64,000 bases of DNA from Teichococcus deserti. GTDB lineage: Bacteria; Pseudomonadota; Alphaproteobacteria; Acetobacterales; Acetobacteraceae. Where the stretch lies: the NCBI RefSeq assembly GCF_001982615.1, contig NZ_MLCO01000069.1, forward strand, positions 1 to 64,000, in the 5' to 3' direction. The translations under genes and the position numbers were made by a program. Below the pieces are notes generated by a model. It worked only from the letters and a program-made list of their open reading frames with translations. It was not told where the DNA came from and did not search any database. Positions within the stretch are counted from its first letter, which is position 1. The number at the start of each line of letters is the position of its first letter. Shown here one piece after another: positions 1 to 7,699 of this stretch.

Positions 1-315
1 GTCGTGCAGGATCGCATGCGGGATGTCGCCGACCGGCAGCGCGGTCCCGGGCGCCAGCGCCAGGGCCGGGCCGAGCGCCGCCAGCCGCCCCGCCACCCAG
101 CCAGCATGGCGGCGCAGCAAGGCAAGGCCGGCGCGGCGGGTGCCCTCGGGCGGCAGGGTGATGACCACGGCGCCGCTGGCCGCGTCGATCCGCAGCGCCA
201 CCAGGCTGGCGCGGGCCGAGCGCCGCCAGCGCAGCGGGCAGGCCAGCGCCGCGGCGCCGGGATGGGCGCGCAGCTGGACGGTCTCGGGCGGCGGCGCGGG
301 GGCCAGGTCGGTCAT
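1..315 (-). CDS. YgjP/SprT-like (M48-type) metalloprotease, N-terminal part, cut by the window edge
   Basis: The minus strand is open from an ATG at 315 to the window start, giving 105 codons. The translation has an alanine-rich start, then LRWRRSARASLVALRIDA and VVITLPPEGTRRAGLALLRR followed by HAGWVAGRLAALGP. This is the usual beginning of the DUF45/YgjP family of zinc-dependent metal hydrolases, in which the HExxH active site lies further downstream and so is outside this window. The protein is probably cytoplasmic; its substrate cannot be told. Identity rests on overall N-terminal resemblance only, and the catalytic half cannot be checked here. Confidence 0.6.
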   Translation of the reverse strand, partial: MTDLAPAPPPETVQLRAHPGAAALACPLRWRRSARASLVALRIDAASGAVVITLPPEGTRRAGLALLRRHAGWVAGRLAALGPALALAPGTALPVGDIPHAILHD

Positions 316-373
316 CGCCGGCTCCCCGCTGCTGCGGAGGCCTCGCCCCATCGGGGGCGAGGCGCCCGGGACA

Positions 374-718
374 TCAACCCGGGAAAGCCTTCAGCTCGAT
401 CTCGACGAAGCTGAAGGGGCTGGTGCCGGCATTGACCACGTTGTGCTCGGCCCCCGGCGGACGCTCGTAGGAGACGCCGGCGGTGATGCTGGCGGTCGCC
501 GTCTTGCCCTCGGGCAGCTCCAGCAGCATCTCGCCATCGGTCACCGGCACCACGACATAGGCCCAGCCATGGCGGTGCCAGCCGGTCTCGGCGCCTGGCG
601 GAAAATCCCAGCGGGTGACGCGCATCGCGGCATTGTCGATCTGGAGGGTGGCGACCGCGGGCGGGCGGCAGCGCAGCGGCTCGGAACTGTCCTTGCCGCC
701 CTGGAAAACATCCTGCAT
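374..718 (-). CDS. Small cupin-domain protein
   Basis: This 114-residue protein is essentially a single cupin barrel. Cupin motif 1 is visible as PGAETGWHRHGWAYVVVPVT (G, two His and the following strand) and motif 2 as PPGAEHNVVNAGTSPFSFVE (the third metal-binding His before NxxN). Cupins of this length in Proteobacteria are usually stand-alone proteins of unknown substrate that bind a divalent metal. It lies between the metalloprotease and the YcgN-like gene on the same strand, so the three may be co-transcribed. Family assignment is firm; function is not inferable. Confidence 0.75.
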   Translation of the reverse strand: MQDVFQGGKDSSEPLRCRPPAVATLQIDNAAMRVTRWDFPPGAETGWHRHGWAYVVVPVTDGEMLLELPEGKTATASITAGVSYERPPGAEHNVVNAGTSPFSFVEIELKAFPG

Positions 719-734
719 CAGACTCTACTTCCCC

Positions 735-1202
735 TCAGCCTTTCGGCCCTTCGCTCGGCCACTCTCCGGGCCAGTCGACCACGTGATCCTCCAGATCGCC
801 GGCCGCGCGCTCGGAGACGGCGCGGCCGCGGACGGAGGCGCCGGAACTGTGCACGGTCGAGGGGTCGCCGGAAACCAGGGGATGCCAGTCGGGCAGGTCT
901 TTTCCTTCCGCCACCAGCCGGTAGGCGCAGGAGGGCGGCAGCCAGTCGATCCTGGCCAGGCGTTTCGGCGTCAGCTTGACGCAGTCGGGGACGTGGTCGC
1001 GGCGGTTGGCATAGTCGCGGCACTGGCAGCTGGTGGTGTCGAGCAGCCGGCAGGCCACCTCGGTCCAGGCCAGCGCCTCGGTGTCCTCGTCGCGCAGCTT
1101 GTGCAGGCAGCAGCGGCCGCAGCCGTCGCACAGGCTTTCCCATTCCGACCGGGTCATGGCCGTGAGGGTCTTGGTCTTCCAGAATGGCAGTTCGGCGCCC
1201 AT
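735..1202 (-). CDS. UPF0260/YcgN-like cysteine-cluster protein
   Basis: A 155-residue protein beginning [20 protein letters not shown]. Two cysteine clusters, [11 protein letters not shown] near the N-terminus and [16 protein letters not shown] in the middle, are the hallmark of the YkgJ/YcgN zinc or iron-chelating family; the WLPPSCAYR block is also typical. The exact role of UPF0260 proteins is unknown. The ATG at 1202 was preferred over an upstream in-frame start at 1277 because family members begin close to the FWxxK motif. The gene is transcribed divergently from the MmcB-like gene that follows. Confidence 0.85.
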   Translation of the reverse strand: MGAELPFWKTKTLTAMTRSEWESLCDGCGRCCLHKLRDEDTEALAWTEVACRLLDTTSCQCRDYANRRDHVPDCVKLTPKRLARIDWLPPSCAYRLVAEGKDLPDWHPLVSGDPSTVHSSGASVRGRAVSERAAGDLEDHVVDWPGEWPSEGPKG

Positions 1203-1318
1203 GCGGGTTTCTAGGCGAAACCTGCCGGCGACTGAAATGCCGGAAGCGCATGGGAGGCGGAATCTGCGGCCGGCCAAGCTTGACGTGCCCCGGAACGGAG
1301 GGCGAACATGGGCGCGCC

Positions 1319-1789
1319 ATGCTGGATCTTTCCCCTCCCGAGCGCACCCTGAAGGTCTGCCGCGCCGCCGCCCGGCTGTGCGGCCGGCTGGGCTGGGCGC
1401 CGGTGCTGGAGGTGCCGCTGCCGACCGGCCGCCGCCTCGACATCCTGGCGCTGCTGCCCGACGGCGATTTCGCCGCCATCGAGGTGAAGAGCTGCGCCCG
1501 CGACTTCCAGACCGACGCCAAATGGACCGAGTATCGCGACTGGTGCGACCGGCTCTACTTCGCGGTCGACCTGGATTTTCCCCAGTCGCTGCTGCCGGAG
1601 GATGTCGGGCTGATCGTCGCCGATGACGGCGAGGCGGCGATCCTCCGCCCCCCCGCCGAGCACCGCCTGGCGGCGGCGCGGCGGAAGTCGCTGCTGCTGC
1701 GCTATGCGCGGCTCTCGGCCGGGCGGCTGCAGGGGCTGCTGGACCCGACGGGGGCGGCGGAACTACGCGCCTCGCTGCGGGTCGAGTAG
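1319..1789 (+). CDS. mmcB: MmcB-family DNA repair protein (DUF2161/PD-(D/E)XK-like)
   Basis: A 156-residue protein starting [10 protein letters not shown]. The block [20 protein letters not shown] contains the D...ExK arrangement of PD-(D/E)XK nuclease folds, and [17 protein letters not shown] with [16 protein letters not shown] is characteristic of the alphaproteobacterial MmcB family, described as a mitomycin-C-damage response protein in Caulobacter. The start at 1319 gives the usual family length; upstream in-frame codons add an atypical cysteine- and arginine-rich leader. It is the only plus-strand host gene on the left flank. Family identification is strong; the symbol is by family resemblance. 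Confidence 0.8.
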   Translation: MLDLSPPERTLKVCRAAARLCGRLGWAPVLEVPLPTGRRLDILALLPDGDFAAIEVKSCARDFQTDAKWTEYRDWCDRLYFAVDLDFPQSLLPEDVGLIVADDGEAAILRPPAEHRLAAARRKSLLLRYARLSAGRLQGLLDPTGAAELRASLRVE

Positions 1790-1793
1790 CGCC

Positions 1794-2150
1794 TCAAGGG
1801 ATTTCCGGCGGGAAGTGGTGGGTGCCGTCGGGCTGCAGCGGCAGCGGCATGGCCCAGGCGACGGCCGCCAGCGGCAGCGGCCCGTAGAGGTGCGGGAACA
1901 GGCCGGGGCGCGAGCCGCCCGCCGCCGGTTCCCAGCGCAGTGTCACGCCAAGGGCCTCGGCCTTCGCCGCCACCAGCCACAGGTCGGGCTGGCCGGCGCG
2001 GTGCTTCGCAGCACTCGCCCGCAGCTGGTCGGCCGTGGAGAAGTGCAGGAAGCCGTCCCGGGCGTCTTCGGCGCTGCCGCGGTAGAGGCCCATCGCCCGG
2101 GCCTCCTGCCAGTCGTCGTCCCGGACCATGGTGTAGATGATGGGCTGCAT
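1794..2150 (-). CDS. DUF952 family protein
   Basis: A 118-residue protein starting MQPIIYTMVRDDDWQEARAM. The order IYxM, W..A, GS..D..DGFLHFSTADQL, LWLVAAKAEALG, LRWEP and FPHLYGPLPLAAVAWAMPL is the standard DUF952 pattern, a small cytoplasmic domain of unknown activity. It converges with the MmcB-like gene, with only a few bases between the stops. It is the last chromosomal gene before element A, whose endolysin gene begins 12 bases away; the exact element boundary cannot be fixed from sequence alone. Confidence 0.85.
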   Translation of the reverse strand: MQPIIYTMVRDDDWQEARAMGLYRGSAEDARDGFLHFSTADQLRASAAKHRAGQPDLWLVAAKAEALGVTLRWEPAAGGSRPGLFPHLYGPLPLAAVAWAMPLPLQPDGTHHFPPEIP

Positions 2151-2161
2151 GGCCCGGAGGC

Positions 2162-2611
2162 TTAGCCGGGTTCGAGGCGGTAGAACAGCATCGCGCCGAT
2201 CTCGGCCTGGGGCGGGCGGCCGACGGCCCAGGGCGGCAGCTCGTCGACGCCATGGGCATGGGTCGCGCCGCCGGTCGGGTCCTGCAGCGTGCCGCTGGCC
2301 GCGCGGGCGGCGATGCGGCGGCAGATCGCCAGGCCCGGATCGCCCGAGGGCACCGCCAGCATCACCGCGTGGCGGATGTGGTTGCGGTTCCAGCAGCTGA
2401 ACTGGAAGGGCGCGCGGCAGATCGCCGACAGCCCGCGGCCCCAATGAGCGGTGCCGGCCTCGGCCAGGCGGACGCGGTTCATGATGGTGGCGGCCAGGGC
2501 CTCGATGGCGCGGACCGGGCGGGTGCCGGCCTCGGCCCAGAGGGTCAGCGCCAGCACCTCCTGCGGCGGCAGGGCATGGGCGGCGGCCGGGATCATGGCA
2601 TGGCTCGACAT
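2162..2611 (-). CDS. Element A endolysin: SleB-type cell-wall hydrolase
   Basis: A 149-residue protein. EVLALTLWAEAGTRPVRAIE (catalytic Glu in the AEA context), AATIMNRVR and the FQFSCW motif are diagnostic of the hydrolase_2/SleB peptidoglycan lytic fold used by many alphaproteobacterial phages as endolysin. There is no signal peptide, so export would need a holin; the neighbouring gene at 2624-2998 has one hydrophobic segment and is the obvious candidate. It is the last gene of the leftward element A operon. An alternative start lies at 2596. Confidence 0.8.
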   Translation of the reverse strand: MSSHAMIPAAAHALPPQEVLALTLWAEAGTRPVRAIEALAATIMNRVRLAEAGTAHWGRGLSAICRAPFQFSCWNRNHIRHAVMLAVPSGDPGLAICRRIAARAASGTLQDPTGGATHAHGVDELPPWAVGRPPQAEIGAMLFYRLEPG

Positions 2612-2623
2612 GACGGTCCTCCC

Positions 2624-2998
2624 TCAGTTCCGGTCTTCGGAATGCCAGCCGCGCAGGGGGGCCTGCATCGGCTGGGCGGCCTGCAGGGCCTGGGCGGCCG
2701 TCGCCGCGCGGGCCACGGCGTCGAGCTTCTCCTCGATGCGCAGCAGCTGCCGGCTCAGGCGCTGGTCGACGTCGCGGATCAGCGACAGGGGGACGTAGGT
2801 GCGGGCGACCTCCAGCTTGAAGGCGGCCAGCTCGTCGCGGGTCCGCGCCAGGGCGCCGGCATCCTGCGGCGGGGAGGTCTCCTCGGGGCGGTCATGCAGG
2901 TGGCGGCGCAGCCCGTGCATCATCCAGAACAGCAGGGCGAGCATCGGCGTCTGCGCCACGGCAGCCAGGGTTTGCGGTTCCAGGTCGAAAGGCGGCAT
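2624..2998 (-). CDS. Small membrane-anchored coiled-coil protein, holin-like candidate
   Basis: 124 residues. A hydrophobic stretch near residues 10-28 (AVAQTPMLALLFWMMHGL) is followed by a charged helical region (LARTRDELAAFKLEVARTY, then IRDVDQRLSRQLLRIEEKLD) that looks like a coiled coil. One membrane segment plus a cytoplasmic or periplasmic helix fits single-span holins or spanin-like proteins, and the gene sits 12 bases upstream of the endolysin on the same strand. There is no family signature, so the lysis role is inferred from position. Confidence 0.5.
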   Translation of the reverse strand: MPPFDLEPQTLAAVAQTPMLALLFWMMHGLRRHLHDRPEETSPPQDAGALARTRDELAAFKLEVARTYVPLSLIRDVDQRLSRQLLRIEEKLDAVARAATAAQALQAAQPMQAPLRGWHSEDRN

Positions 2999-3166
2999 GC
3001 GGACCTCCTTCAGGGGGACGCGCGCAAGGCCGGCGGCAGGCGCCGGCCGCGGGTGGTTTCTCTCGAGGTTGTCGGGGGATCTCGGCGGAGCGGCGGACGC
3101 AGCTCGGGCCTTGATGCGGGCATCCTGCCGCGACGCTCGTTGCCGATCAAGAACAAAATAAGAACG

Positions 3167-4612
3167 TCAGAGACCCCGCCAACCCGGGCCGCGCGGCGCG
3201 GGCGGGGCGCCGGGCAGGCGGACGGGCTCGGCCAGCAGGCAGCCGGCGACGGCATCCAGCGCGTCGTCACGCAGCCCCGCGGCATCGGGGCGCCATTCGG
3301 CCAGCTCGGTGGCGAAGGGGCCGTCCAGCACGGTCGCATGGGCGAAGAGCTTTCGCGCCGCCATCAGCGGGTCGAAGCCGGCCAGGATCCTGTCCTGCTT
3401 CGGGCGATGGCTGTGGTGCTCGACGACGGCGCAAGGAGCGCCGGCCCGCGCCATCTCCCGCCGCAGCAGGGCGGGCAGGAAGCGGCCGATGCCGTTGGTC
3501 TCGACCCGCACCACCGGCAACAGGAAGGACCGCGCCAGGGCCGCGACCGCCCGGCATTGCTGGGTGGCGGGGTCGTCCGCCGCCTCGGGGTCGTGGGTCA
3601 GGTAGAGCAGGCGGTGCAGGTAGTGGTGCCCTTCCGCATCGGCGAAGCAGGCGGCCAGCACGCTGCCGTCGCCACGGCCGGGGCGGCCATAGGCCGGGTC
3701 CCAGAAGCCGCCGCCGGAGACCATCCGCCGCCCGAGCAGCTGCAGCACCGGCCGGCCGAGCGCCTCGCGATAGTCGAGCTCCTCGCGGTAGCGGATCAGC
3801 AGGGCGGGATCGAGCCGCGCCGCGCCGCCGGCCATCGGCCGCAGCAGCATCTGCCGGCCGAAATGCAGGGGCCCGACGCGGTCGCGCAGCTGCGCCACGG
3901 AATCGAGGGAAAAACGCTGCGGCCAGGCGCTGCGCCCCGCGGCATTGAGCAGCGGCACGACCAGCCGCCGGTACCCTGCCAGGAAGGGCTTTTTCCCGTC
4001 ATCCGCAGAAGGCGCGCGGTAGAGGCTGTCGGCGCAATGCGGCGTGCCGACATAGAGGATCGTGCCGCCGGGCGTCAAAACAAATTCGGTCTCGGCCAGG
4101 CGCTCGCGCAGCGCCTCGCGCTTGCCCGGAGTGTCGCAATTCCCGGCGACCTCGACGTCGTCGCAGATGATGACGTCGGCCCGCGCGCCGGTGATGTTGC
4201 CGAAGAGCCCTGCCGCCAGCATCGACGGATCGCGCAGCGCGCCGCGGCGGGCGACGGTGAAGCGGTCCACCGCCCAGGCCTCGGGCGCCGGCGGCACCAG
4301 CCCGGCGCAGAGCGGATGGCGCTCGACGATGCGGCGCACCGTCGCCACCATCTTGGTCGCCAGCGGCAGGTCGGCCGCCAGCACCAGGATCCGCGTCTCC
4401 GGCCAGCGCGCCAGCAGCCAGGCGCAGTAGAGCCCGACCAGCGTCGACTTGCCGCAGCCGCGGAAGGCCATCAGCAGCAGCCGGGTGTCGCCCCCCGCCC
4501 GCCGCGCCTCGAGCCAGCGCAGGATCCGCCGATGCACCGCCGGCGTCCCCTGCCCTGCCTCGCTGTTCCAGATCCAGACGAATTCGCTGAGCTCAACCGG
4601 ATGCTCCGTCAT
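3167..4612 (-). CDS. terL: Element A terminase large subunit
   Basis: A 481-residue packaging ATPase-nuclease. The ATPase half has Walker A in LLLMAFRGCGKSTLVGLYCA, a second strand LVLAADLPLATKMV, and Walker B/DExx in ADVIICDDVEVAG. The nuclease half shows GFWDPAYGRPGRGDGSVLAA, VVRVETNGIGRFLP and the final RDDALDAVAG acidic motif, so both activities look intact. It follows the small-subunit candidate with a 20-base overlap, the usual terS-terL arrangement. The start at 4612 (MTEHPVELSEF) is preferred to an upstream in-frame codon that would add 31 low-complexity residues. In this element terminase lies at the 3' end of the operon, as in T7-like phages. Confidence 0.9.
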   Translation of the reverse strand: MTEHPVELSEFVWIWNSEAGQGTPAVHRRILRWLEARRAGGDTRLLLMAFRGCGKSTLVGLYCAWLLARWPETRILVLAADLPLATKMVATVRRIVERHPLCAGLVPPAPEAWAVDRFTVARRGALRDPSMLAAGLFGNITGARADVIICDDVEVAGNCDTPGKREALRERLAETEFVLTPGGTILYVGTPHCADSLYRAPSADDGKKPFLAGYRRLVVPLLNAAGRSAWPQRFSLDSVAQLRDRVGPLHFGRQMLLRPMAGGAARLDPALLIRYREELDYREALGRPVLQLLGRRMVSGGGFWDPAYGRPGRGDGSVLAACFADAEGHHYLHRLLYLTHDPEAADDPATQQCRAVAALARSFLLPVVRVETNGIGRFLPALLRREMARAGAPCAVVEHHSHRPKQDRILAGFDPLMAARKLFAHATVLDGPFATELAEWRPDAAGLRDDALDAVAGCLLAEPVRLPGAPPAPRGPGWRGL

Positions 4613-4925
4613 CGGAAGCTTGGTCCTCCTCATCGCCGTCGTCGGGCGGCGCGGCGAGGGCGCCGCGTGCCTGGCGCAGCAGGGCCTCGGCCCGGGCCAC
4701 GCCATCCTCCTCGCCGGCCGCGGCGGGGCCGGCGAGCTTCAGCAGATGCTCCAGATGCGCCAGCGCCGATTTGGCGGCGGCATGGTGGGCGGCGAAGGCG
4801 CGGGCATCGTCATGCGCGCCGGGGGCCGGGCCGCGGGCGACGAAGGCGCCGTAGTCGTCGACCACCCGCTGCACGACCGTCTCCAGGCTTTCCAGCCCGG
4901 GTGGCGGTTTCTTCGGACGCTTCAT
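4593..4925 (-). CDS. Element A putative terminase small subunit
   Basis: 110 residues beginning MKRPKKPPPGLESLETVVQR. It is helical and charged, with ARAFAAHHAAAKSALAHLEH and an acidic tail. There is no clear helix-turn-helix match. The call rests on position: it overlaps the terL start by 20 bases and also overlaps the 3' end of the tail-fibre gene by four bases. Small terminases recognise phage DNA and load the large subunit; here this is inferred only. Confidence 0.55.
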   Translation of the reverse strand: MKRPKKPPPGLESLETVVQRVVDDYGAFVARGPAPGAHDDARAFAAHHAAAKSALAHLEHLLKLAGPAAAGEEDGVARAEALLRQARGALAAPPDDGDEEDQASDDGASG

Positions 4926-7207
4926 GCCTTCACCGCCCGCACCCGGATGGTGCCGGCCGCCAGGTCGATGGCGTCGGTGTGGCGGTTCCAGGCGGTCACC
5001 GTGATCAGCCCGTCGGCGCCGACATTGGCGTGGAAGACGATGCCCGTCGTCGGCCGGCTGAAGGCGGCCTGGACGAAGTCGCCGGTGTGCACGCCGGGCA
5101 CCGAGACGCCGATCTGCGCCGAGCCGCCGGCAGCGATGCTCGGCGGGTCCCAGGCGAGCTCGGCCACCAGCTCGCGCTTGCCATGCGGCAGGTTGGGCTG
5201 GCCGTAGAGCAGCGGCGGCGCGAAACCCGGGTCGCAATAGAGGCGCATCGCGCGCACCTCGTAGTCGCGCGCCAGCCGGGCGACGCCGATGATGGCATAG
5301 GCCACGCCGTCGCCGACCCGCAGCGTCTGCAGCCGGGTCAGACTGGCATCGGCATTGTCGGCATTGCCCTGCCACCAGCGCGGCGTCTCGGCCCAGGCCA
5401 TCGACATGCCCGAGGCGCGGACCTGCGCACCATGCAGCGGCTCGGTGATCAGGGTCATCGCGGCATCGAAGCACTGCACGATCAGCCGCGGCTCGTCGGC
5501 ATCGACGGCGAGGGCGAATTCCTTGCAGCTGCGCGTGTCGACGACGAAGCCCAAGGCCCGGCCGCCGGTCAACAAAACCCCCGAATCTGTCAGGGTGTAA
5601 TTGTCCAGCGCCTTGAAGGAAAACTGGGGCAGAGTGGTCGGGCTGCCGGAGACATTGGTGGACAGCGCGGCCAGCTTCTCGAAGCCGGTCTCCGTCGCGC
5701 TCCAGCGGATGGCGGCGGCGCGCAGGTTCGGGATGTCGCCCACCAGCCGCAGCGCCTCGCGATGGCCGACCGCCTGGTGCAGCGCCCGCACCACCGAGCC
5801 GACACGGGTGGCGGTCGCGGCATAGTCGATCGAGACATTGTAGCCCTGGCTGGCCCAGGCGACCTCGTAGACATGGTCCTGGGCGCCGGCGGTGTGGCGG
5901 GCGACGAAGGGATCGCAGCCTTCCATGCGCATGCCGTAGACCATCACCGCGCGGCTGTTCACCTGCATCAGGAAGGGAATGCCGGTGCAGGGCTTGTCGC
6001 GCGACTGCAGCTCGAAGGCGGGGCCATGGAAGACGTGGCGGTTGTGCGCGACATAGGCGCCGGGCTCGGCCGAGAAGCGCACGCCGTAGCGGTCGCGATC
6101 GACATTGACCGACTGCCCATGCGCGAAGTGGCCGCCGTAGTAGCGGACGGACGTGTTCCAGGCGCCCGCCGTCTGGGTGCGCACATCGAGGCCGATGCCG
6201 TTGTTGACGATGCGGCCCAGATGGATGTTGCTGTCCTCGACGCCGCGCTCGACGCCCAGGCTGCGGATGCCGATGGTGAAGCCCTCGACCTGGCGAACCT
6301 CAACCACGCAGGAATCCAGGTTGCGCAGCAGCACGCCGATGTCGCGCTCGTCCAGCCAGTCGGTGATGGTGGCGCGCAGCACGCGGATGCCGTGGAAATA
6401 CTTGGCCTGGTTGCGCACCGCGGCGCCGTCGCCGATGGTCAGCGCCGTCTCGCCGCCGGGGCCCGCGTAGAGAATGCTGCCCCGCATCACCAGCCCCGCC
6501 GAGGCGCCGGGGAAGACCAGCGGGATCGTCGTCCGGTGCGTGCCCTCGCCGATCTCCAAAAACTTGCCGGAGGCGCCGGCGGCGGCCATGGCGGCCTGCA
6601 GCGCCGGCCCGTCATCGGTGACGCCGTCGCCCATGGCGCCGAAGTCGCGCGCCGTCAGCCGCTCGGCCAGCTTGTCGGCGATGCTGCGCGGAATGGCGCC
6701 GCCGAAGGGCGCCTGCATCACCGGGTCGCGCGGCAGGGCGGTGGCATTGCCCAGCGAATCGAAGCCCAGCACGCGGTTGGCGCGGCCCGCCTTGTCCGGC
6801 AGCACCAGCGACGCGGGCAGGTCGTTGGGCGAGGCCCGCAGCGTGCCGGTCAGCTCCTCCCGGAGTTCCTGGGTGAAGGCGACCTGGCGGTCCAGCTCCT
6901 CGTTCAGCGTCGCCGCGCGCAGCAGCCCGTTCGGCTGGAAGTCGGTGATGCGCTGCACCGGCAGCACGCGGCGCAGCAGCAGCCGGCTGCCGGCGGCAGG
7001 GGCCACCGCCAGCGTCACGCTGCCGCCGTTGGAGCTGCCGGCGCCGCTGACCGCATAGGCCGAGGCCGGCTGCGCCACGCCGTCGATGCGCAGCTCCAGG
7101 TCGCTCGCCTCGAAGATCGGGAAGGGATAGACGAAGACGGTCTGCGCGCCATCCGCCGCGTAGTGGACACGCGGCGCGATGTCGCCGATGCGGATATGCT
7201 CGGCCAT
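4922..7207 (-). CDS. Element A tail fibre/tailspike with T7-type N-terminus and beta-helix body
   Basis: 761 residues. The first ~130 residues (HYAADGAQTVFVYPFPIFEA, LRIDGVAQPASAYAVSGAG, TLAVAPAAGSRLLLRRVLP, QRITDFQPNG, then LNEELDRQVAFTQELREELT) match the T7-type tail-fibre N-terminal domain that docks on the tail tube. After a linker, LTARDFGAMGDGVTDDGPAL begins a right-handed beta-helix of the pectate-lyase/tailspike type, with many NxxG and GI turns. The C-terminal ~150 residues form a separate receptor-binding or trimerisation region. It probably determines host surface binding; whether the helix has depolymerase activity cannot be told. ATGA overlap with the downstream small-terminase gene indicates translational coupling. 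Confidence 0.85.
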   Translation of the reverse strand: MAEHIRIGDIAPRVHYAADGAQTVFVYPFPIFEASDLELRIDGVAQPASAYAVSGAGSSNGGSVTLAVAPAAGSRLLLRRVLPVQRITDFQPNGLLRAATLNEELDRQVAFTQELREELTGTLRASPNDLPASLVLPDKAGRANRVLGFDSLGNATALPRDPVMQAPFGGAIPRSIADKLAERLTARDFGAMGDGVTDDGPALQAAMAAAGASGKFLEIGEGTHRTTIPLVFPGASAGLVMRGSILYAGPGGETALTIGDGAAVRNQAKYFHGIRVLRATITDWLDERDIGVLLRNLDSCVVEVRQVEGFTIGIRSLGVERGVEDSNIHLGRIVNNGIGLDVRTQTAGAWNTSVRYYGGHFAHGQSVNVDRDRYGVRFSAEPGAYVAHNRHVFHGPAFELQSRDKPCTGIPFLMQVNSRAVMVYGMRMEGCDPFVARHTAGAQDHVYEVAWASQGYNVSIDYAATATRVGSVVRALHQAVGHREALRLVGDIPNLRAAAIRWSATETGFEKLAALSTNVSGSPTTLPQFSFKALDNYTLTDSGVLLTGGRALGFVVDTRSCKEFALAVDADEPRLIVQCFDAAMTLITEPLHGAQVRASGMSMAWAETPRWWQGNADNADASLTRLQTLRVGDGVAYAIIGVARLARDYEVRAMRLYCDPGFAPPLLYGQPNLPHGKRELVAELAWDPPSIAAGGSAQIGVSVPGVHTGDFVQAAFSRPTTGIVFHANVGADGLITVTAWNRHTDAIDLAAGTIRVRAVKA

Positions 7208-7258
7208 GCGGATCTCTCTTGCGGAAGGGTGGCGGGGACGGCGTCAGCCGGGCGGCGC

Positions 7259-7699
7259 TTACTCGAGCAGCGAGCGCAGCGCGCCGCCGAAGCTGTTGCC
7301 GGCGCGCAGCCAGGTGGTCAGCGACCCGTCGGCGTTCAGCAGCGAGCTGCGCCCGGCCGCCATCCGCGCATCAAAGCGGTCGGCGCTGTCGGCAGCGGCC
7401 TCGGCGGCATCCTGCTGCAGGCCTGCGGTGATCGCCGCCGCCGAGCCCTGGTCCGGGCTGACGCCGGCCGCCGCCAGCCGGGCGCGGGTGGAGGCCATGG
7501 TGCGTTCCAGCGCCGCCTCGCGTTCCCGGGTGTCGGTGGCCTGCTGGGCGGCCAGCTGCTGCTGCCGGGCGGCCAGCGTCGCCGCCTCCTGCTGCGACTG
7601 CGCCTTGGCCTGGGCCGCCTGCGCCTGGCCCTGGCGCACCGTGCCATAGAGCGAGGCGCCGGTGCCGATCAGCGTGGCGATGGGGGCGAGCTGGGCCAT
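7259..7699 (-). CDS. Element A internal virion / ejection protein candidate
   Basis: 146 residues, alanine- and glutamine-rich and almost wholly helical: IATLIGTGASLYGTVRQGQA then a long stretch of A/Q/E heptads. The N-terminal glycine-rich hydrophobic segment followed by a coiled coil is typical of short internal proteins encoded between tail-tube B and the tail fibre in T7-like phages, which are thought to be ejected with DNA. It overlaps the preceding tail gene by one base. Function is assigned by composition and gene order. Confidence 0.5.
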   Translation of the reverse strand: MAQLAPIATLIGTGASLYGTVRQGQAQAAQAKAQSQQEAATLAARQQQLAAQQATDTREREAALERTMASTRARLAAAGVSPDQGSAAAITAGLQQDAAEAAADSADRFDARMAAGRSSLLNADGSLTTWLRAGNSFGGALRSLLE